From an uncultured Flavobacteriaceae bacterium (GTDB lineage: Bacteria; Bacteroidota; Bacteroidia; Flavobacteriales; Flavobacteriaceae), in the NCBI GenBank assembly GCA_947488345.1, contig CANKZQ010000006.1:62001-126000 (forward strand): 64,000 nucleotides of DNA, read 5' to 3'. Positions within the stretch are counted from its first letter, which is position 1, and the number at the start of each line of letters is the position of its first letter. Of the stretch, positions 26,601-35,467 are shown piece by piece. Made by a program: the position numbers and the translations under genes. Under the pieces are notes generated by a model. The model searched no databases and was not told the DNA's origin. It saw nothing but the letters and a program-made list of their open reading frames with translations.

Positions 26601-27128
26601 GATGAGGTGAATGCCTTGACTACATATGTCTATCTGTTAAAGAAAAATAATAGCACCATTTCTAAAAAATTATATAATAAGGTATATGGTGAAACCAAAA
26701 ATATTCATGTTCTCGCTGCGAAGTTGAGTGAGAATAAATTAGTACCTGATGAATTGAATGACACGCTATTTAGAAGGAAATATGCGCAATCTAAATTGTT
26801 CGACAAAGTATATTATTCTAAAGATAAAGACTCCATATCATTTCATAAAAGAGAAGTCTTGAATATAGATAAAACTAAGATTTCGGTGTATTTCTTTAAA
26901 TTGAAGAAAACCAGTCAATACAGCACGTCAAATACATTATATTATATAGCCTTGAAACATCAGGGTGCTAATTTACTATTAAAGCCTTATTATTCATCGG
27001 GTAGTAGAGGAGTTTACTTAGATGAAACTAAAGATGAAGAAGAACTAGTAAAAGATGCTCTAGAGAAGATTCAATACAAGGATAGAAAACGCATTGTACC
27101 TAGGAGATACGCGAGTTTGTATCATTAA
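23640..27128 (+). CDS. Very large exported TraB/GumN-family protein
   Basis: 1162 aa with a signal peptide of about 18 residues (ends CLFASAQ). Residues about 24-300 are a TraB/GumN (TIKI-like) domain: LWKISGNNLAKESYLYGTMH at its start, and GVGAAHLPGEQGMIEMLRRKGYTV near 260-285. TraB/TIKI members are often metallopeptidases or porphyrin-binding. The remaining roughly 850 residues are Lys- and Asp-rich, predicted periplasmic, and match nothing I recognise; typical GumN proteins have about 300 residues. Lies between hemH and hemA, overlapping the convergent AraC gene by 4 bp. Confidence 0.8.
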   Translation: MKKSLAFLLIFSCLFASAQQKYQSLLWKISGNNLAKESYLYGTMHVSSKVAFRLDDVFYEALTKSDVVALESDPTTWMSNSYENMTAGNRYADSYNTGGNFYKNLFKLASPKDRAVRSFIRFDNSIINGYLYRKSNGADNFEEETYLDMFIYQAGKKQEKDIVGLEDFKESRYLTTKASYNPIKKKVDVWLRKKYKEGNGGYMLTEDAYRNRNLDLIDSIGEASNTQHFRKYMLYERNANMVEVLDSVMRQKSVFSGVGAAHLPGEQGMIEMLRRKGYTVTPLKSSQSNYGKKVKTKIEDTFIKPNLTKHATEDQFLAIKSFEELRELNFFGQKYYVATDMTNGGYLAITRINTFDYLSKNPKDHLKRIDDLLFEDIPGEIISKEVVVEPYEGIKIINKTKKDDYQRYLIYKTPLEIIIIKLGGKKDYVLKYGDEIFDSVEFKKFSIEYANVIPEFGKYSIKMPKGYIAENMEVAGKRIMQGYDTNSFYFLQESPVHDMNYIEEDTFEAKYIHSAFVKNLKLKSEPTGFVKDGSYATYQSKVLIDSSQSKQLVLRSIVKDEVYYLLGYVGKDTAQATNYFDSFTLKDIFYKDTFKKEIDTSLHFSVYTSAKKPMASRYYGRKKEKSYEQKIKRTTYSSKTNEQIQVVRTKYHDLQMFENIDSLWSDIYKKYDKNFTISDENKLNENDVHTYQFVLSDSLSNKQIIVKNILKKGTRFELKTLEDNRFKRSKFVKEFYETFTPIDTLLGETPFKDKAPLFLNALRKNDSIIYQSFYKVKFKDKDVDDIIDVLQHHNFTKGQRFLKSNLINELVKLKSERIKPFLKHLYSKSYNEPENQISIIRGLVGENDIESYNYILELLAIDFPISTYSLNSIFERSKSKDSLALKRKLFPELLKYSSIQEYKKPIYTLLSDLKTKDLIKTKVYKRYKDQLLYDAKIELKRSLTKNRSGYSSNKKFNNLILEEYTHLLFPFRKEKAVMQYFNKLVEADEVNALTTYVYLLKKNNSTISKKLYNKVYGETKNIHVLAAKLSENKLVPDELNDTLFRRKYAQSKLFDKVYYSKDKDSISFHKREVLNIDKTKISVYFFKLKKTSQYSTSNTLYYIALKHQGANLLLKPYYSSGSRGVYLDETKDEEELVKDALEKIQYKDRKRIVPRRYASLYH

Positions 27129-28009
27129 CTCGAAATATACTTTTTCGGAGTCGTGCCATATTTCTTCTTGAAAGCAGCGATAAAATGACTTGAAGTACTA
27201 TATCCAATTTTATGACCTACTTCATTGACGTTCATTTTGTTCGTACTTAATAATTTGCAGGCATATTCCATTTTATAATCAAACAAAAAACTATAGACTG
27301 AATCACCATAGATTTGTTTGAACCCTTCTTTGAGTTTTTTTAAGGTTAACCCCACTTCATTGGCCAATTCCTGTAAGCTTGGCGGATTGGCCATACGGGC
27401 AATGATGATGTCTTTTGCTTTTCTAATTTTTAAAACATTTTCTTCATCTACCAAAAACGGACATTGTTCAATATTTGCATCCTCACTTCTGTTAAAATAG
27501 AGACTCAGTAACTCATAAGCTTTTCCTTTGAGATATAGAGTCTTAATAGAGCTATGTAGATTGTAGTTCATCATCTGATTTAAGACAACTGCTGTTGCGG
27601 GAGAAACCGATGTAGAATCATAGTATTTTTTGTCCTTATTTTCATCACTTAAAAAATGAATATAATCAGCTTCTTGCGAGAATAAAGAATGAAATTTTTT
27701 AATCGATATTAAAAGGGATAGCATCCATGAATTAGGACTAATATTTAAATTTAATGGTAAATCGATTTGTGGGTTATATAATAATAAGGCGTGTTCATCG
27801 AGTAAATCTAACGCATAGTTACCGTTGTTAAAAATAAATTTCGCGCCACCTTTTAAACAGTAATGAAATTGTATAAAACTACTATCTATTTCACGTATGA
27901 CTTGCTGATTTTGAACGCTGTCATTTTGAATTTTCAAGACATAAAATCCTTCATCAATTGTAATTTCTTCTACTGAACCTCCAGCGATACTTTTTAAACC
28001 CGTTGTCAT
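27125..28009 (-). CDS. AraC family regulator next to hemA
   Basis: 294 aa. The N-terminal part (about 1-150) is a cupin-like sensing region (FIQFHYCLKGGAKFIF), and the C-terminal AraC domain (about 195-294) includes LQELANEVGLTLKKLKEGFK and VGHKIGYSTSSHFIAAFKKKYGTTPKKY. It is divergent from hemA across a 197-bp region rich in palindromes. A regulator of this type beside hemA recurs in Flavobacteriaceae, so control of heme synthesis or iron/heme uptake is plausible; not shown by sequence. Confidence 0.92.
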   Translation of the reverse strand: MTTGLKSIAGGSVEEITIDEGFYVLKIQNDSVQNQQVIREIDSSFIQFHYCLKGGAKFIFNNGNYALDLLDEHALLLYNPQIDLPLNLNISPNSWMLSLLISIKKFHSLFSQEADYIHFLSDENKDKKYYDSTSVSPATAVVLNQMMNYNLHSSIKTLYLKGKAYELLSLYFNRSEDANIEQCPFLVDEENVLKIRKAKDIIIARMANPPSLQELANEVGLTLKKLKEGFKQIYGDSVYSFLFDYKMEYACKLLSTNKMNVNEVGHKIGYSTSSHFIAAFKKKYGTTPKKYISS

Positions 28010-28025
28010 ACCTAAAAATTTTATA

Positions 28026-28050
28026 TTTATTTAGAATAGTTCTAAATAAA
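28026..28050. promoter_or_regulatory. 25-bp palindromic operator candidate in the hemA/AraC spacer
   Basis: TTTATTTAGAA (28026-28036) and TTCTAAATAAA (28040-28050) are perfect 11-base complements around TAG. It falls in the 5' leader of the AraC gene. Dyad symmetry suggests a dimeric repressor, for example Fur- or DtxR-type; AraC proteins usually bind direct repeats. Confidence 0.6.
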
Positions 28051-28076
28051 ATTCATAAAAATGCCCATAATAAGTA

Positions 28077-28108
28077 CAAAAATATGATATATATCATAGA
28101 ATGGTCAA
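28077..28108 (-). promoter_or_regulatory. Promoter of the AraC gene
   Basis: Minus-strand TATTTTTG (28077-28084) with TTG (28106-28108) 21 bp upstream, a good Bacteroidetes promoter. The -7 box overlaps the palindrome at 28083-28098. Confidence 0.6.
28083..28098. promoter_or_regulatory. FNR/Crp-like palindrome TGAT-N4-ATCA
   Basis: TATGATATATATCATA is a perfect 16-bp palindrome with the TGAT-N4-ATCA core of FNR boxes. It sits between the -7 and -33 elements of the AraC promoter, where a bound protein would interfere with it. AT-rich DNA gives such palindromes by chance, so the claim is moderate. Confidence 0.4.
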
Positions 28109-28154
28109 TTTTTTAATGAAAAAACCGATATCGTTATTAAAAATTCTTTGAGCG

Positions 28155-28186
28155 TTGTTTTTATTCAAGTACTAATAATATTTTTG
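28155..28186 (+). promoter_or_regulatory. Promoter of the hemA operon
   Basis: TTG (28155-28157) and TATTTTTG (28179-28186) with a 21-bp spacer, same as the divergent promoter. The transcription start would be near 28193, 14 bases before the hemA ATG. Confidence 0.6.
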
Positions 28187-28206
28187 TCCTAAGATTTAAA
28201 AAATTA

Positions 28207-29463
28207 ATGAAGCGTTATAATCTTTCAAAATACACTACTTTTTATTGTATTGGTTTGAGCTACAAAAAGGCCAATGCTGAAATAAGAGGTAAATTTTCAG
28301 TTGATGCCGAAGCCAAAAAAACAATCTTGCAGCAGGCTGCTAGTGAAGGGTTTAATGAGATTGTGGCGACATCAACATGTAATCGAACTGAGATTTATGG
28401 CTTCGCAGAACATCCTTTTCAACTTATCAAATTACTCTGTGATAATACGGTTGGTACGGTTGAAGAATTTCAAAAAGTGGCTTATATCTACAAAAATAAT
28501 GATGCCATCTCCCACATGTTTAAAGTTGGTACGGGCCTCGATAGTCAGATTTTAGGAGATTTCGAGATTATAAGTCAGTTAAAAAAGAGTTTTGTACTCT
28601 CCAAAAAGTACAATTTGATCAATTCTTTCCTAGAGCGTTTAGTAAATGCAGTAATACAAGCTAGTAAGCGTATTAAAAATGAGACCGACATTTCTACAGG
28701 CGCAACATCCGTTTCATTTGCTTCAGTACAGTATATTTTGAAGAATGTTAAAGACGCATCTGATAAGAACATCTTACTTTTTGGTACCGGGAAAATAGGT
28801 AGAGACACCTGCGATAACTTGGTAAAACATACTAAGAATAATCACATAACCCTAATTAATAGAACCAAAGATAAAGCAGAAAAAATAGCAGGAAAATTCA
28901 ATTTGGTTGTAAAAGATTATGGAGATTTGCAAGCGGAAATTAGAAAAACGGATGTCTTAATAGTAGCAACCGGAGCACAAAACCCTACCGTTTCTAAAGA
29001 GTTGATTTATTCGAATAAAGAATTGCTAATATTAGATTTATCAATACCTAAGAATGTTGCAAGTGATGTAGAAGAGTTGTCAAATGTTACCTTGGTACAT
29101 TTAGATCATCTTTCGAAAATGACAGATGAAACTATTGAGAAAAGAATGGCCCAAATACCCCAAGCGCAGGAAATTATTGAAGAGGTTAAAGAGGATTTTA
29201 ATGCTTGGCTAGAAACTAGAAAATATGCCCCTACAATAAAGGCGTTAAAATCTAAATTGGAAGAGATAAAATTTGAAGAGATCAACTATCAACGGAAAAA
29301 ACAACAAGATTTTAATGAAGCTCAGGCGACAGTTTTGTCTGATAGAATTATTCAAAAAATAACGAAACACTTTGCCAATCATTTAAAAGAAGAAGATGAA
29401 TTTTCTAATGAAAGTATTGAGCTTATTTCAAAAGTTTTTCAATTAGAAAATAGCACAAAATAA
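28207..29463 (+). CDS. hemA: Glutamyl-tRNA reductase
   Basis: First committed enzyme of the C5 pathway: reduces glutamyl-tRNA with NADPH to glutamate-1-semialdehyde. 418 aa with the nucleophilic cysteine in TSTCNRTEIYG (about Cys60), the NADPH fold LLFGTGKIGRDTCDNL (about 195-210) and the C-terminal dimerisation helices. Its stop overlaps the next start by one base (TAATG), so translation is coupled to the HemC-HemD fusion. First gene of a plus-strand operon reaching hemF. Confidence 0.97.
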   Translation: MKRYNLSKYTTFYCIGLSYKKANAEIRGKFSVDAEAKKTILQQAASEGFNEIVATSTCNRTEIYGFAEHPFQLIKLLCDNTVGTVEEFQKVAYIYKNNDAISHMFKVGTGLDSQILGDFEIISQLKKSFVLSKKYNLINSFLERLVNAVIQASKRIKNETDISTGATSVSFASVQYILKNVKDASDKNILLFGTGKIGRDTCDNLVKHTKNNHITLINRTKDKAEKIAGKFNLVVKDYGDLQAEIRKTDVLIVATGAQNPTVSKELIYSNKELLILDLSIPKNVASDVEELSNVTLVHLDHLSKMTDETIEKRMAQIPQAQEIIEEVKEDFNAWLETRKYAPTIKALKSKLEEIKFEEINYQRKKQQDFNEAQATVLSDRIIQKITKHFANHLKEEDEFSNESIELISKVFQLENSTK

Positions 29464-31073
29464 TGAGTAACATCATAAAAATTGGAACTCGCGAAAGTGA
29501 GTTAGCCCTTTGGCAGGCAAATAGTGTAAAACGACAGCTTGAAGAATTAGGGTACGAAACCGAACTTGTACCCATAAAATCTACGGGAGATTTAGTACTA
29601 GATAAACCATTATACGAGCTTGGTATTACTGGTATTTTTACAAGAAACTTAGACATTGCTTTATTAAATAATGACATTGATATTGCCGTTCATTCATTAA
29701 AGGACGTACCTACAGTATTGCCAAAAGGGATAGTACAAGCTTCCGTTTTGAAACGTGGGAATCATAATGATATGTTGGTGTATAAGAATAATGAAGAGTT
29801 TACTTCTCAGAAAGATGCGATTATTGCTACAGGAAGCCTGCGTCGTAAGGCACAATGGCTGCACCGATACCCAACACATACGGTGGTAGGGCTAAGAGGT
29901 AATGTAAATACAAGATTACGGAAAGTTGAGGAAAGTGAAGATTGGAATGGAGCCATTTTTGCTGCCGCGGGATTAAATAGAATCAAATTAACTCCCGAGA
30001 CCAGTACAAATTTGAATTGGATGATTCCCGCTCCGGCACAAGGCGCAATTATGATTGCTGCACTTGAAACAAATGCGTATGCAAGAGAGGCTGCAGGAAA
30101 ACTTAATAATGAAGATACAGAAATTTGTACAACTATTGAGCGCGATTTTTTACATGCTTTAGAGGGAGGTTGTACGGCTCCTATCGGTGGATACGCTTAC
30201 ATAAAAAGAGAAGGAGAAGAAGAAGGTAAAGAAGAAAAGGCGGAAGTGCATTTTAAAGGAGCACTTTTTAGTCGTGACGGAAAACAAAAGATTGAAGTAT
30301 CAAAAGTTTCAAAGTTAAATGAAGCTCACAATATTGCTAGATATTGTGCAGGTACAATTATCCAAAAAGGAGGAAAGAAAATAATGCTTGATGATTTAGG
30401 ACAGGATCCTAAAAAAGTAGCCATCTTCTCGACAAAAAAATTATCAGAATCTCAAACAAAATTGTTTCATGAAGATATCGCTATTGAAGATAGTGACTTC
30501 ATCACTACGCGCCATAATAGGATTCCGCGTAAGGTAATCAGAAAAGAGATTGAGAATGTAGTGATTACAAGTAAAAATTCAGTGGAATCCTTACTGACCA
30601 ATTTCTCGGCCGATGAATTGCAATTTAAAAATATCTATTGTGTAGGCAGAAGAACAAAAGCTTTAATAGAGAAGCGTATTGGAAAAGTGATATACGCCGC
30701 AAAGAATGCGAAAAAATTAGCTGAGTATTTAATAGCAAATTTTAAAGGTACTTCGCTTACGTTTTTCTGTGGTGATTTGCGTAGAGACGAATTGCCCGAT
30801 ATGATGAAGGCACATGGTGTTGAAGTACATGAAATCGAAGCTTATCAAGCTACTTATAGTCCCGAGACCATTACCGATAAGGTAGAAGGTGTCTTATTTT
30901 ATAGCCCCTCAACAGTGGTCAGTTATTTACAAGAAAATGAAGCTAATAGAGTTGCCTTTTGTATTGGGGAGACTACCGCAAACGAAGCTAAAAAGCATTT
31001 TAAAGAAGTAAAGGTGGCAAAAGTACCTACAGTAGAAAGTGTTATTGAATTGGTAAATATGCATTATGTATAG
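29463..31073 (+). CDS. hemCD: HemC-HemD fusion: hydroxymethylbilane synthase / uroporphyrinogen-III synthase
   Basis: 536 aa two-domain enzyme. Residues about 3-300 are Hem[16 protein letters not shown] at the start, GSLRRKAQW, and [11 protein letters not shown] with Cys237 that holds the dipyrromethane cofactor. Residues about 315-536 are HemD, seen from [27 protein letters not shown] and [13 protein letters not shown]. Porphobilinogen polymerisation and ring closure are thereby joined, which would protect the unstable linear tetrapyrrole. Overlaps hemA by 1 bp and hemB by 8 bp. Confidence 0.95.
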   Translation: MSNIIKIGTRESELALWQANSVKRQLEELGYETELVPIKSTGDLVLDKPLYELGITGIFTRNLDIALLNNDIDIAVHSLKDVPTVLPKGIVQASVLKRGNHNDMLVYKNNEEFTSQKDAIIATGSLRRKAQWLHRYPTHTVVGLRGNVNTRLRKVEESEDWNGAIFAAAGLNRIKLTPETSTNLNWMIPAPAQGAIMIAALETNAYAREAAGKLNNEDTEICTTIERDFLHALEGGCTAPIGGYAYIKREGEEEGKEEKAEVHFKGALFSRDGKQKIEVSKVSKLNEAHNIARYCAGTIIQKGGKKIMLDDLGQDPKKVAIFSTKKLSESQTKLFHEDIAIEDSDFITTRHNRIPRKVIRKEIENVVITSKNSVESLLTNFSADELQFKNIYCVGRRTKALIEKRIGKVIYAAKNAKKLAEYLIANFKGTSLTFFCGDLRRDELPDMMKAHGVEVHEIEAYQATYSPETITDKVEGVLFYSPSTVVSYLQENEANRVAFCIGETTANEAKKHFKEVKVAKVPTVESVIELVNMHYV

Positions 31074-32028
31074 AACAAGACGACTTCGTAAAACTGAAAA
31101 CATTCGCAGATTGGTGAGAGAAACAAAACTTTCTGTCGATGATTTGATTTATCCTTTGTTTATAGAAGAAGGCGAACATATAGAGACCGAAATAGTTTCC
31201 ATGCCTGGAATCAAACGTTTTTCTTTAGATAGAATTACAACGGAGTTAGATGAAGTAGTTAGTCTGAATATCCCGGCCGTCTTATTGTTCGGAATTCCAT
31301 CAAAAAAAGATGATGAGGGTACCGAAACTTGGAATGACAATGGTATTATTCAACAAGCGATTCGATTCATAAAAAAGAACTACCCCGGATTATATGTTAT
31401 TACCGATGTTTGCTTTTGTGAATATACGTCGCATGGACATTGTGGAATTATTCATAATAATGATGTCGATAATGATGCGACTTTAGTGAATATTGCGAAA
31501 CAGGCCATATCACATGCCAAAGCAGGAGCCGATATGATAGCACCCTCAGGAATGATGGATGGCACCATCGCAATGGTTCGAGAATCTCTCGACACTGCTG
31601 GTTTTGTTGAGTTACCGATCATGGCGTATTCGGTAAAATATGCATCATCATATTATGGGCCTTTTAGAGATGCAGCCGATTCTGCACCAAGTTTTGGTGA
31701 TAGAAGAACCTATCAAATGGATGCAGCAAATAGAGATGAAGCTATGCGCAAAGCTACTTTTGATGATCAAGAAGGAGCCGACATTTTAATGGTAAAACCA
31801 GCATTGTCTTATTTAGATATTATTCGTGATTTAAAGAATAATTTTGATAGACCTATTGCCTGTTATAATGTGAGTGGAGAATATGCAATGATCAAAGCAG
31901 CTGGTGAAAAAGGATGGATAGATGAAGAACGCGTTATGATGGAGAGTTTACTATCGATGAAGAGGGCAGGAGCAGACATGATTATTACTTATTTCGCCAA
32001 GGAAGTGGCCAGAATTTTAAATCGTTAA
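31066..32028 (+). CDS. hemB: Porphobilinogen synthase (delta-aminolevulinate dehydratase)
   Basis: Condenses two aminolevulinate molecules to porphobilinogen. 320 aa, standard length. The zinc-binding cysteines are visible (Cys116, Cys118, Cys126 in [14 protein letters not shown]), so it is the zinc-dependent type. The two substrate-binding lysines are Lys191 (AYSVKYASS) and Lys244 (MVKPA). Starts 8 bp inside the hemCD gene. A TAAATTTG box at 32033-32040 lies just after its stop. Confidence 0.97.
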   Translation: MYRTRRLRKTENIRRLVRETKLSVDDLIYPLFIEEGEHIETEIVSMPGIKRFSLDRITTELDEVVSLNIPAVLLFGIPSKKDDEGTETWNDNGIIQQAIRFIKKNYPGLYVITDVCFCEYTSHGHCGIIHNNDVDNDATLVNIAKQAISHAKAGADMIAPSGMMDGTIAMVRESLDTAGFVELPIMAYSVKYASSYYGPFRDAADSAPSFGDRRTYQMDAANRDEAMRKATFDDQEGADILMVKPALSYLDIIRDLKNNFDRPIACYNVSGEYAMIKAAGEKGWIDEERVMMESLLSMKRAGADMIITYFAKEVARILNR

Positions 32029-32032
32029 CAAG

Positions 32033-32040
32033 TAAATTTG
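32033..32040 (+). promoter_or_regulatory. Possible internal -7 box before the membrane protein and hemL
   Basis: TAAATTTG is an exact TAnnTTTG match 47 bases before ATG 32088, in the only sizeable gap before hemL. No -33 TTG is evident. Confidence 0.35.
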
Positions 32041-32087
32041 TTTAATTATTATTTCAGTGAGAATGGGAATACAGAAAAAAGCCTACA

Positions 32088-32603
32088 ATGACTAAAAGAG
32101 ATTTCTTTATTATCGTGATACGATTGTTCGGATTGTATGCATTGATCTTGTCAGTTTTTTCTATTTTACCATCTAATATTTCGTGGTTAACTTATCCTGG
32201 AAGAATCGATAGTCCTTCAATATTCTTAACGATACTTACATTAGGAATAGCATTTAGCTTAATGGTTTTGCTATTATTTAAGGCCGATAGAGTAGTAACT
32301 TTTTTGAAATTAGATAAGGGTTTTGATGAAGACAGAATTAGTTTAAACGAATTGAATTCTGAATCAATTTTAAGACTTGGATTAATAATTATTGGAGGTT
32401 TCTTGATTTTGGATAATATCGCTTGGCTTTTAGAATATACACTATATGCGTTTAAAACTGATTTAACTGGTAGTCAGATTGAAAACCCATATAAAATTAA
32501 TTGGTTGGTATGTGGAATGAATTTAGTAATAGGTATTCTACTAATTACAAATCTTAACTACATGGTTAGAATTTTAAATAAAAAAATAGAAAAGCAGCAA
32601 TGA
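32088..32603 (+). CDS. Hypothetical four-helix membrane protein in the heme operon
   Basis: 171 aa; I do not recognise the family. Four hydrophobic segments are visible (about 8-28, 45-65, 98-120 and 140-162). No cysteine-rich or histidine-rich motif suggests heme ligation. Its 3' end overlaps hemL by 4 bp (ATGA), implying coupled translation, so a role tied to tetrapyrrole synthesis or transport is possible, but that is inference from position alone. Confidence 0.7.
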   Translation: MTKRDFFIIVIRLFGLYALILSVFSILPSNISWLTYPGRIDSPSIFLTILTLGIAFSLMVLLLFKADRVVTFLKLDKGFDEDRISLNELNSESILRLGLIIIGGFLILDNIAWLLEYTLYAFKTDLTGSQIENPYKINWLVCGMNLVIGILLITNLNYMVRILNKKIEKQQ

Positions 32604-33889
32604 GCTTTAAAAATTCAGAGAAACTATATAAAAAAGGACTAGTGAACCTAGTTGGAGCTGTAAATTCGCCGGTGAGAGCATTTGCGTCGGTTGGAGGAAA
32701 CCCATTGTTTATAAAAAAAGCGAAAGGTACAAGAATCACAGATGTAGATGACAATAATTATGTAGACTATGTGCTGTCTTATGGGCCAATGATCTTAGGA
32801 CATCGCCATAAAAAAGTGCAAAAGGCCATAGACAAAGCCTTAAAAAATGGCTACACTTTTGGTGCGTCAACTAAAAATGAAATCAAGTTGGCTCAACTGG
32901 TTTGTGATGCTTTCGCAGGAATGGATAAGGTACGTTTTGTAAATTCTGGAACTGAAGCTGTATTAAGTGGTATTCGTTTGGCAAGAGCTTTTACAGGAAA
33001 GGATAAAATTATCAAGTTCGCTGGTTGTTATCACGGGCATCAAGACGCTTTATTAGTGGCAGCAGGTTCTGGTTTAGCTACTCTAAGTATGCCGGGAAGC
33101 AAAGGAGTACCCGAAGGTGCAGTAAAAAACACACTGATTGCAACCTATAATGATATCGAAAGTGTAAAGGCACATTTTAAAAAACATAAAGACATTGCGG
33201 GTGTTATTATTGAGCCTGTTGGCGGAAATATGGGTGTTGTGATTCCTCAAAATACATTTTTAAAAGAATTGAAAGAACTCACCAAAGCGAATGATGCACT
33301 TTTAATTGCGGATGAAGTAATGACAGGTTTCAGATCAAAATTTGGAGGTGCGCAGGAACTATTTGATGTAGAAGCAGATATTACTTGTTTAGGAAAGGTT
33401 GTTGGAGGAGGTTTTCCTGTGGGAGCTTATGGAGCGCGTAATGAAATTATGGAAATGGTAGCTCCCTTAGGAGGTATGTATCAAGCCGGTACTTTATCGG
33501 GCAACCCGATTGCCATGGCAGCGGGAATAGCAACTTTAAAAGAATTAAAAAGACAGAACCCATATCAGTATTTCGAAGAAATTGGTGGAATTTTGGAGGT
33601 GATTCTATTAGAGAAAGCAAAAGAGTACAACGTTGATTTAGTTGTAAACAGATTTGGTTCTATGTTAAATCCTTTTTTCAAAAAAGGGGTAGTTACCAAT
33701 TTTGAAGAAGCCCAACAATCAGATACGAAGAAATTTGCCGTATTTTTTTGGGAAATGATTCGAAATGGTGTGTTTTTACCACCCTCACAATTTGAAGCTT
33801 GGTTTTTATCTTCAGCAATCAGCGAAAGAGATTTAGATACAACGGCGAAAGCTATTGATAAGGCGATGAAGAAAGTATCAGAAATGTAA
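32600..33889 (+). CDS. hemL: Glutamate-1-semialdehyde 2,1-aminomutase
   Basis: PLP enzyme that converts glutamate-1-semialdehyde to 5-aminolevulinate. 429 aa, normal length. [10 protein letters not shown] at the N terminus, [17 protein letters not shown], the DEVMTGFR stretch, and the PLP lysine Lys266 in [16 protein letters not shown] are all present, and AGTLSGNP confirms the subfamily. Overlaps the preceding membrane protein gene by 4 bp; followed by a 61-bp gap holding a strong hairpin before hemE. Confidence 0.97.
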   Translation: MSFKNSEKLYKKGLVNLVGAVNSPVRAFASVGGNPLFIKKAKGTRITDVDDNNYVDYVLSYGPMILGHRHKKVQKAIDKALKNGYTFGASTKNEIKLAQLVCDAFAGMDKVRFVNSGTEAVLSGIRLARAFTGKDKIIKFAGCYHGHQDALLVAAGSGLATLSMPGSKGVPEGAVKNTLIATYNDIESVKAHFKKHKDIAGVIIEPVGGNMGVVIPQNTFLKELKELTKANDALLIADEVMTGFRSKFGGAQELFDVEADITCLGKVVGGGFPVGAYGARNEIMEMVAPLGGMYQAGTLSGNPIAMAAGIATLKELKRQNPYQYFEEIGGILEVILLEKAKEYNVDLVVNRFGSMLNPFFKKGVVTNFEEAQQSDTKKFAVFFWEMIRNGVFLPPSQFEAWFLSSAISERDLDTTAKAIDKAMKKVSEM

Positions 33890-33903
33890 GTTTAATATTA
33901 AAA

Positions 33904-33934
33904 ATGTGATTCCGAACTTGTTTCGGAATCACAT
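33904..33934. repeat. REP-like 13-bp stem-loop between hemL and hemE
   Basis: ATGTGATTCCGAA (33904-33916) pairs perfectly with TTCGGAATCACAT (33922-33934) around a 5-base CTTGT loop. No T-run follows, so it is not a classic terminator. The ATTCCGAACTTGTTTCGGAAT type of hairpin is, as far as I recall, dispersed in many flavobacterial genomes. Confidence 0.65.
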
Positions 33935-33950
33935 CAAATTAAAAGATAAA

Positions 33951-34976
33951 ATGATCAAAAACGATTTATTTTTAAGAGCATTAAAAGGAGAAACTGTAGA
34001 TAGGCCGCCTGTGTGGATGATGCGACAAGCCGGACGACATTTACCAGAATTTATGAAGATCCGTGAGAAATATGACTTTTTTACACGTTGTAGAACACCA
34101 GAACTTGCTTCAGAAATCACGGTGCAACCCATAAGAAGATATGGGATGGATGCTGCGATTTTATTTTCTGATATTTTGGTGATTCCTCAAGCAATGAATA
34201 TTGAAGTAGAAATGAAGCCTAATTTTGGGCCCTATTTACCAAATCCGGTGAGAGATCAAAAAGGAGTTGATAATGTTATAATCCCCGACGTAAACGTCGA
34301 ACTCGATTACGTAATGCAGGCAATTAAAGCGACAAAAGAATTGCTAAATGATGAAATTCCTTTAATTGGTTTTGCGGGCTCTCCGTGGACAATTTTGTGT
34401 TACGTAGTTCAAGGCCAAGGAAGTAAAAACTTCGATAAAGCAAAGGCATTTTGTTTTACAAACCCGATTGCAGCGCATCAATTATTACAAAAGATTACAG
34501 ATACTACGATCGCCTATTTAAAAGCAAAAGTAAAGGCAGGTGTTGATGTAGTTCAGGTTTTTGACTCATGGGGAGGTATGTTATCTCCAGTTGACTATCA
34601 GGAGTTTTCATGGCAATACATCAATCAAATTATTGAAGCCTTGAAAGATGATGCACCCGTGATCGCTTTTGGTAAAGGTTGTTGGTTTGCGTTGCATGAA
34701 ATGGGAAAATCGAATGCTTCTGCCTTAGGGGTAGATTGGACGATTACAGCTCAGAATGCACGTTATTTGTCTGGAAGAAATATCACGTTGCAAGGCAATT
34801 TTGATCCGTCAAGATTACTATCTCCACCAGATGTAATCAAGAAAATGGTGACACAAATGATTAACGAGTTCGGAAAAGATAAATATATTGTAAATTTAGG
34901 CCATGGTATATTACCAAATATTCCTGTTGAAAATGCGAAGGCGTTTGTAGATGCAGTAAAAGAATATAAGGCTTAA
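33951..34976 (+). CDS. hemE: Uroporphyrinogen decarboxylase
   Basis: Removes four carboxylates from uroporphyrinogen III to give coproporphyrinogen III. 341 aa from ATG 33951. The signature [17 protein letters not shown] lies near the N terminus, with the essential arginines, and [15 protein letters not shown] (about 135-150) is typical. A GTG start at 33906 would lie in the hairpin stem and is rejected. The stop overlaps the next ATG by one base. Confidence 0.97.
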   Translation: MIKNDLFLRALKGETVDRPPVWMMRQAGRHLPEFMKIREKYDFFTRCRTPELASEITVQPIRRYGMDAAILFSDILVIPQAMNIEVEMKPNFGPYLPNPVRDQKGVDNVIIPDVNVELDYVMQAIKATKELLNDEIPLIGFAGSPWTILCYVVQGQGSKNFDKAKAFCFTNPIAAHQLLQKITDTTIAYLKAKVKAGVDVVQVFDSWGGMLSPVDYQEFSWQYINQIIEALKDDAPVIAFGKGCWFALHEMGKSNASALGVDWTITAQNARYLSGRNITLQGNFDPSRLLSPPDVIKKMVTQMINEFGKDKYIVNLGHGILPNIPVENAKAFVDAVKEYKA

Positions 34977-35467
34977 TGAAAGTAACGGGTTTCTTAAAAT
35001 TGATAAATAAAGGCAACGCTTGGTCGTTCATCCTTCTTTTTATGAGACACCCTTTTAATTTAATACCTACGTTCTTAGCCACCTATCAATGTGTAGAAAT
35101 TTCTAATGAGCATTACGGTACCTTGCATCACAAGAATAATAAAACAAATGCTTTTCGACATGCCTTATGGAACTTTTTGATTGCGAAAAAGTGTTCCAGC
35201 TGGCGACGAAATAAAAGAAAAGCAATACGTTTTGCGCAGAAAATAACCGATTGGCATGAAGAGTTTTCACCGAATGCCCCTTTAGAAAAGGAAATGGATT
35301 TACATAATAATCACATCGGTCGTAAATTGTTTATCCAGGAAAACGAAGAGTCTGTTGAAAAATTTGTAGATTTTTTAAAAGAAAAAGTTGAGAATTCGCA
35401 ACTCATCTCGAGTGTTGAGGATATCAAAAAACATAGTAACAACCTGGTACATATAGAAGAGCTATAA
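34976..35467 (+). CDS. DUF6973-like protein in the heme operon
   Basis: 163 aa. The pattern NAFRHALWNFLIA (about 55-67), a WHEEF stretch and MDLHNNHIGRKLF (about 104-116) fits the DUF6973 family as I know it: conserved His and Asp residues spaced as in a metal-dependent or lipid-acting enzyme. Function is not known. Start overlaps hemE by 1 bp and its end overlaps the GNAT gene by 1 bp, so all three are translationally coupled. Confidence 0.65.
   Translation: MKVTGFLKLINKGNAWSFILLFMRHPFNLIPTFLATYQCVEISNEHYGTLHHKNNKTNAFRHALWNFLIAKKCSSWRRNKRKAIRFAQKITDWHEEFSPNAPLEKEMDLHNNHIGRKLFIQENEESVEKFVDFLKEKVENSQLISSVEDIKKHSNNLVHIEEL

Noticed and set aside
28120-28140. CGATATCG palindrome near hemA
   Set aside because: Only 8 bp; expected often by chance and outside the promoter elements.
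33906-33950. GTG start extending hemE
   Set aside because: It lies inside the hairpin stem and gives an N terminus not seen in HemE.
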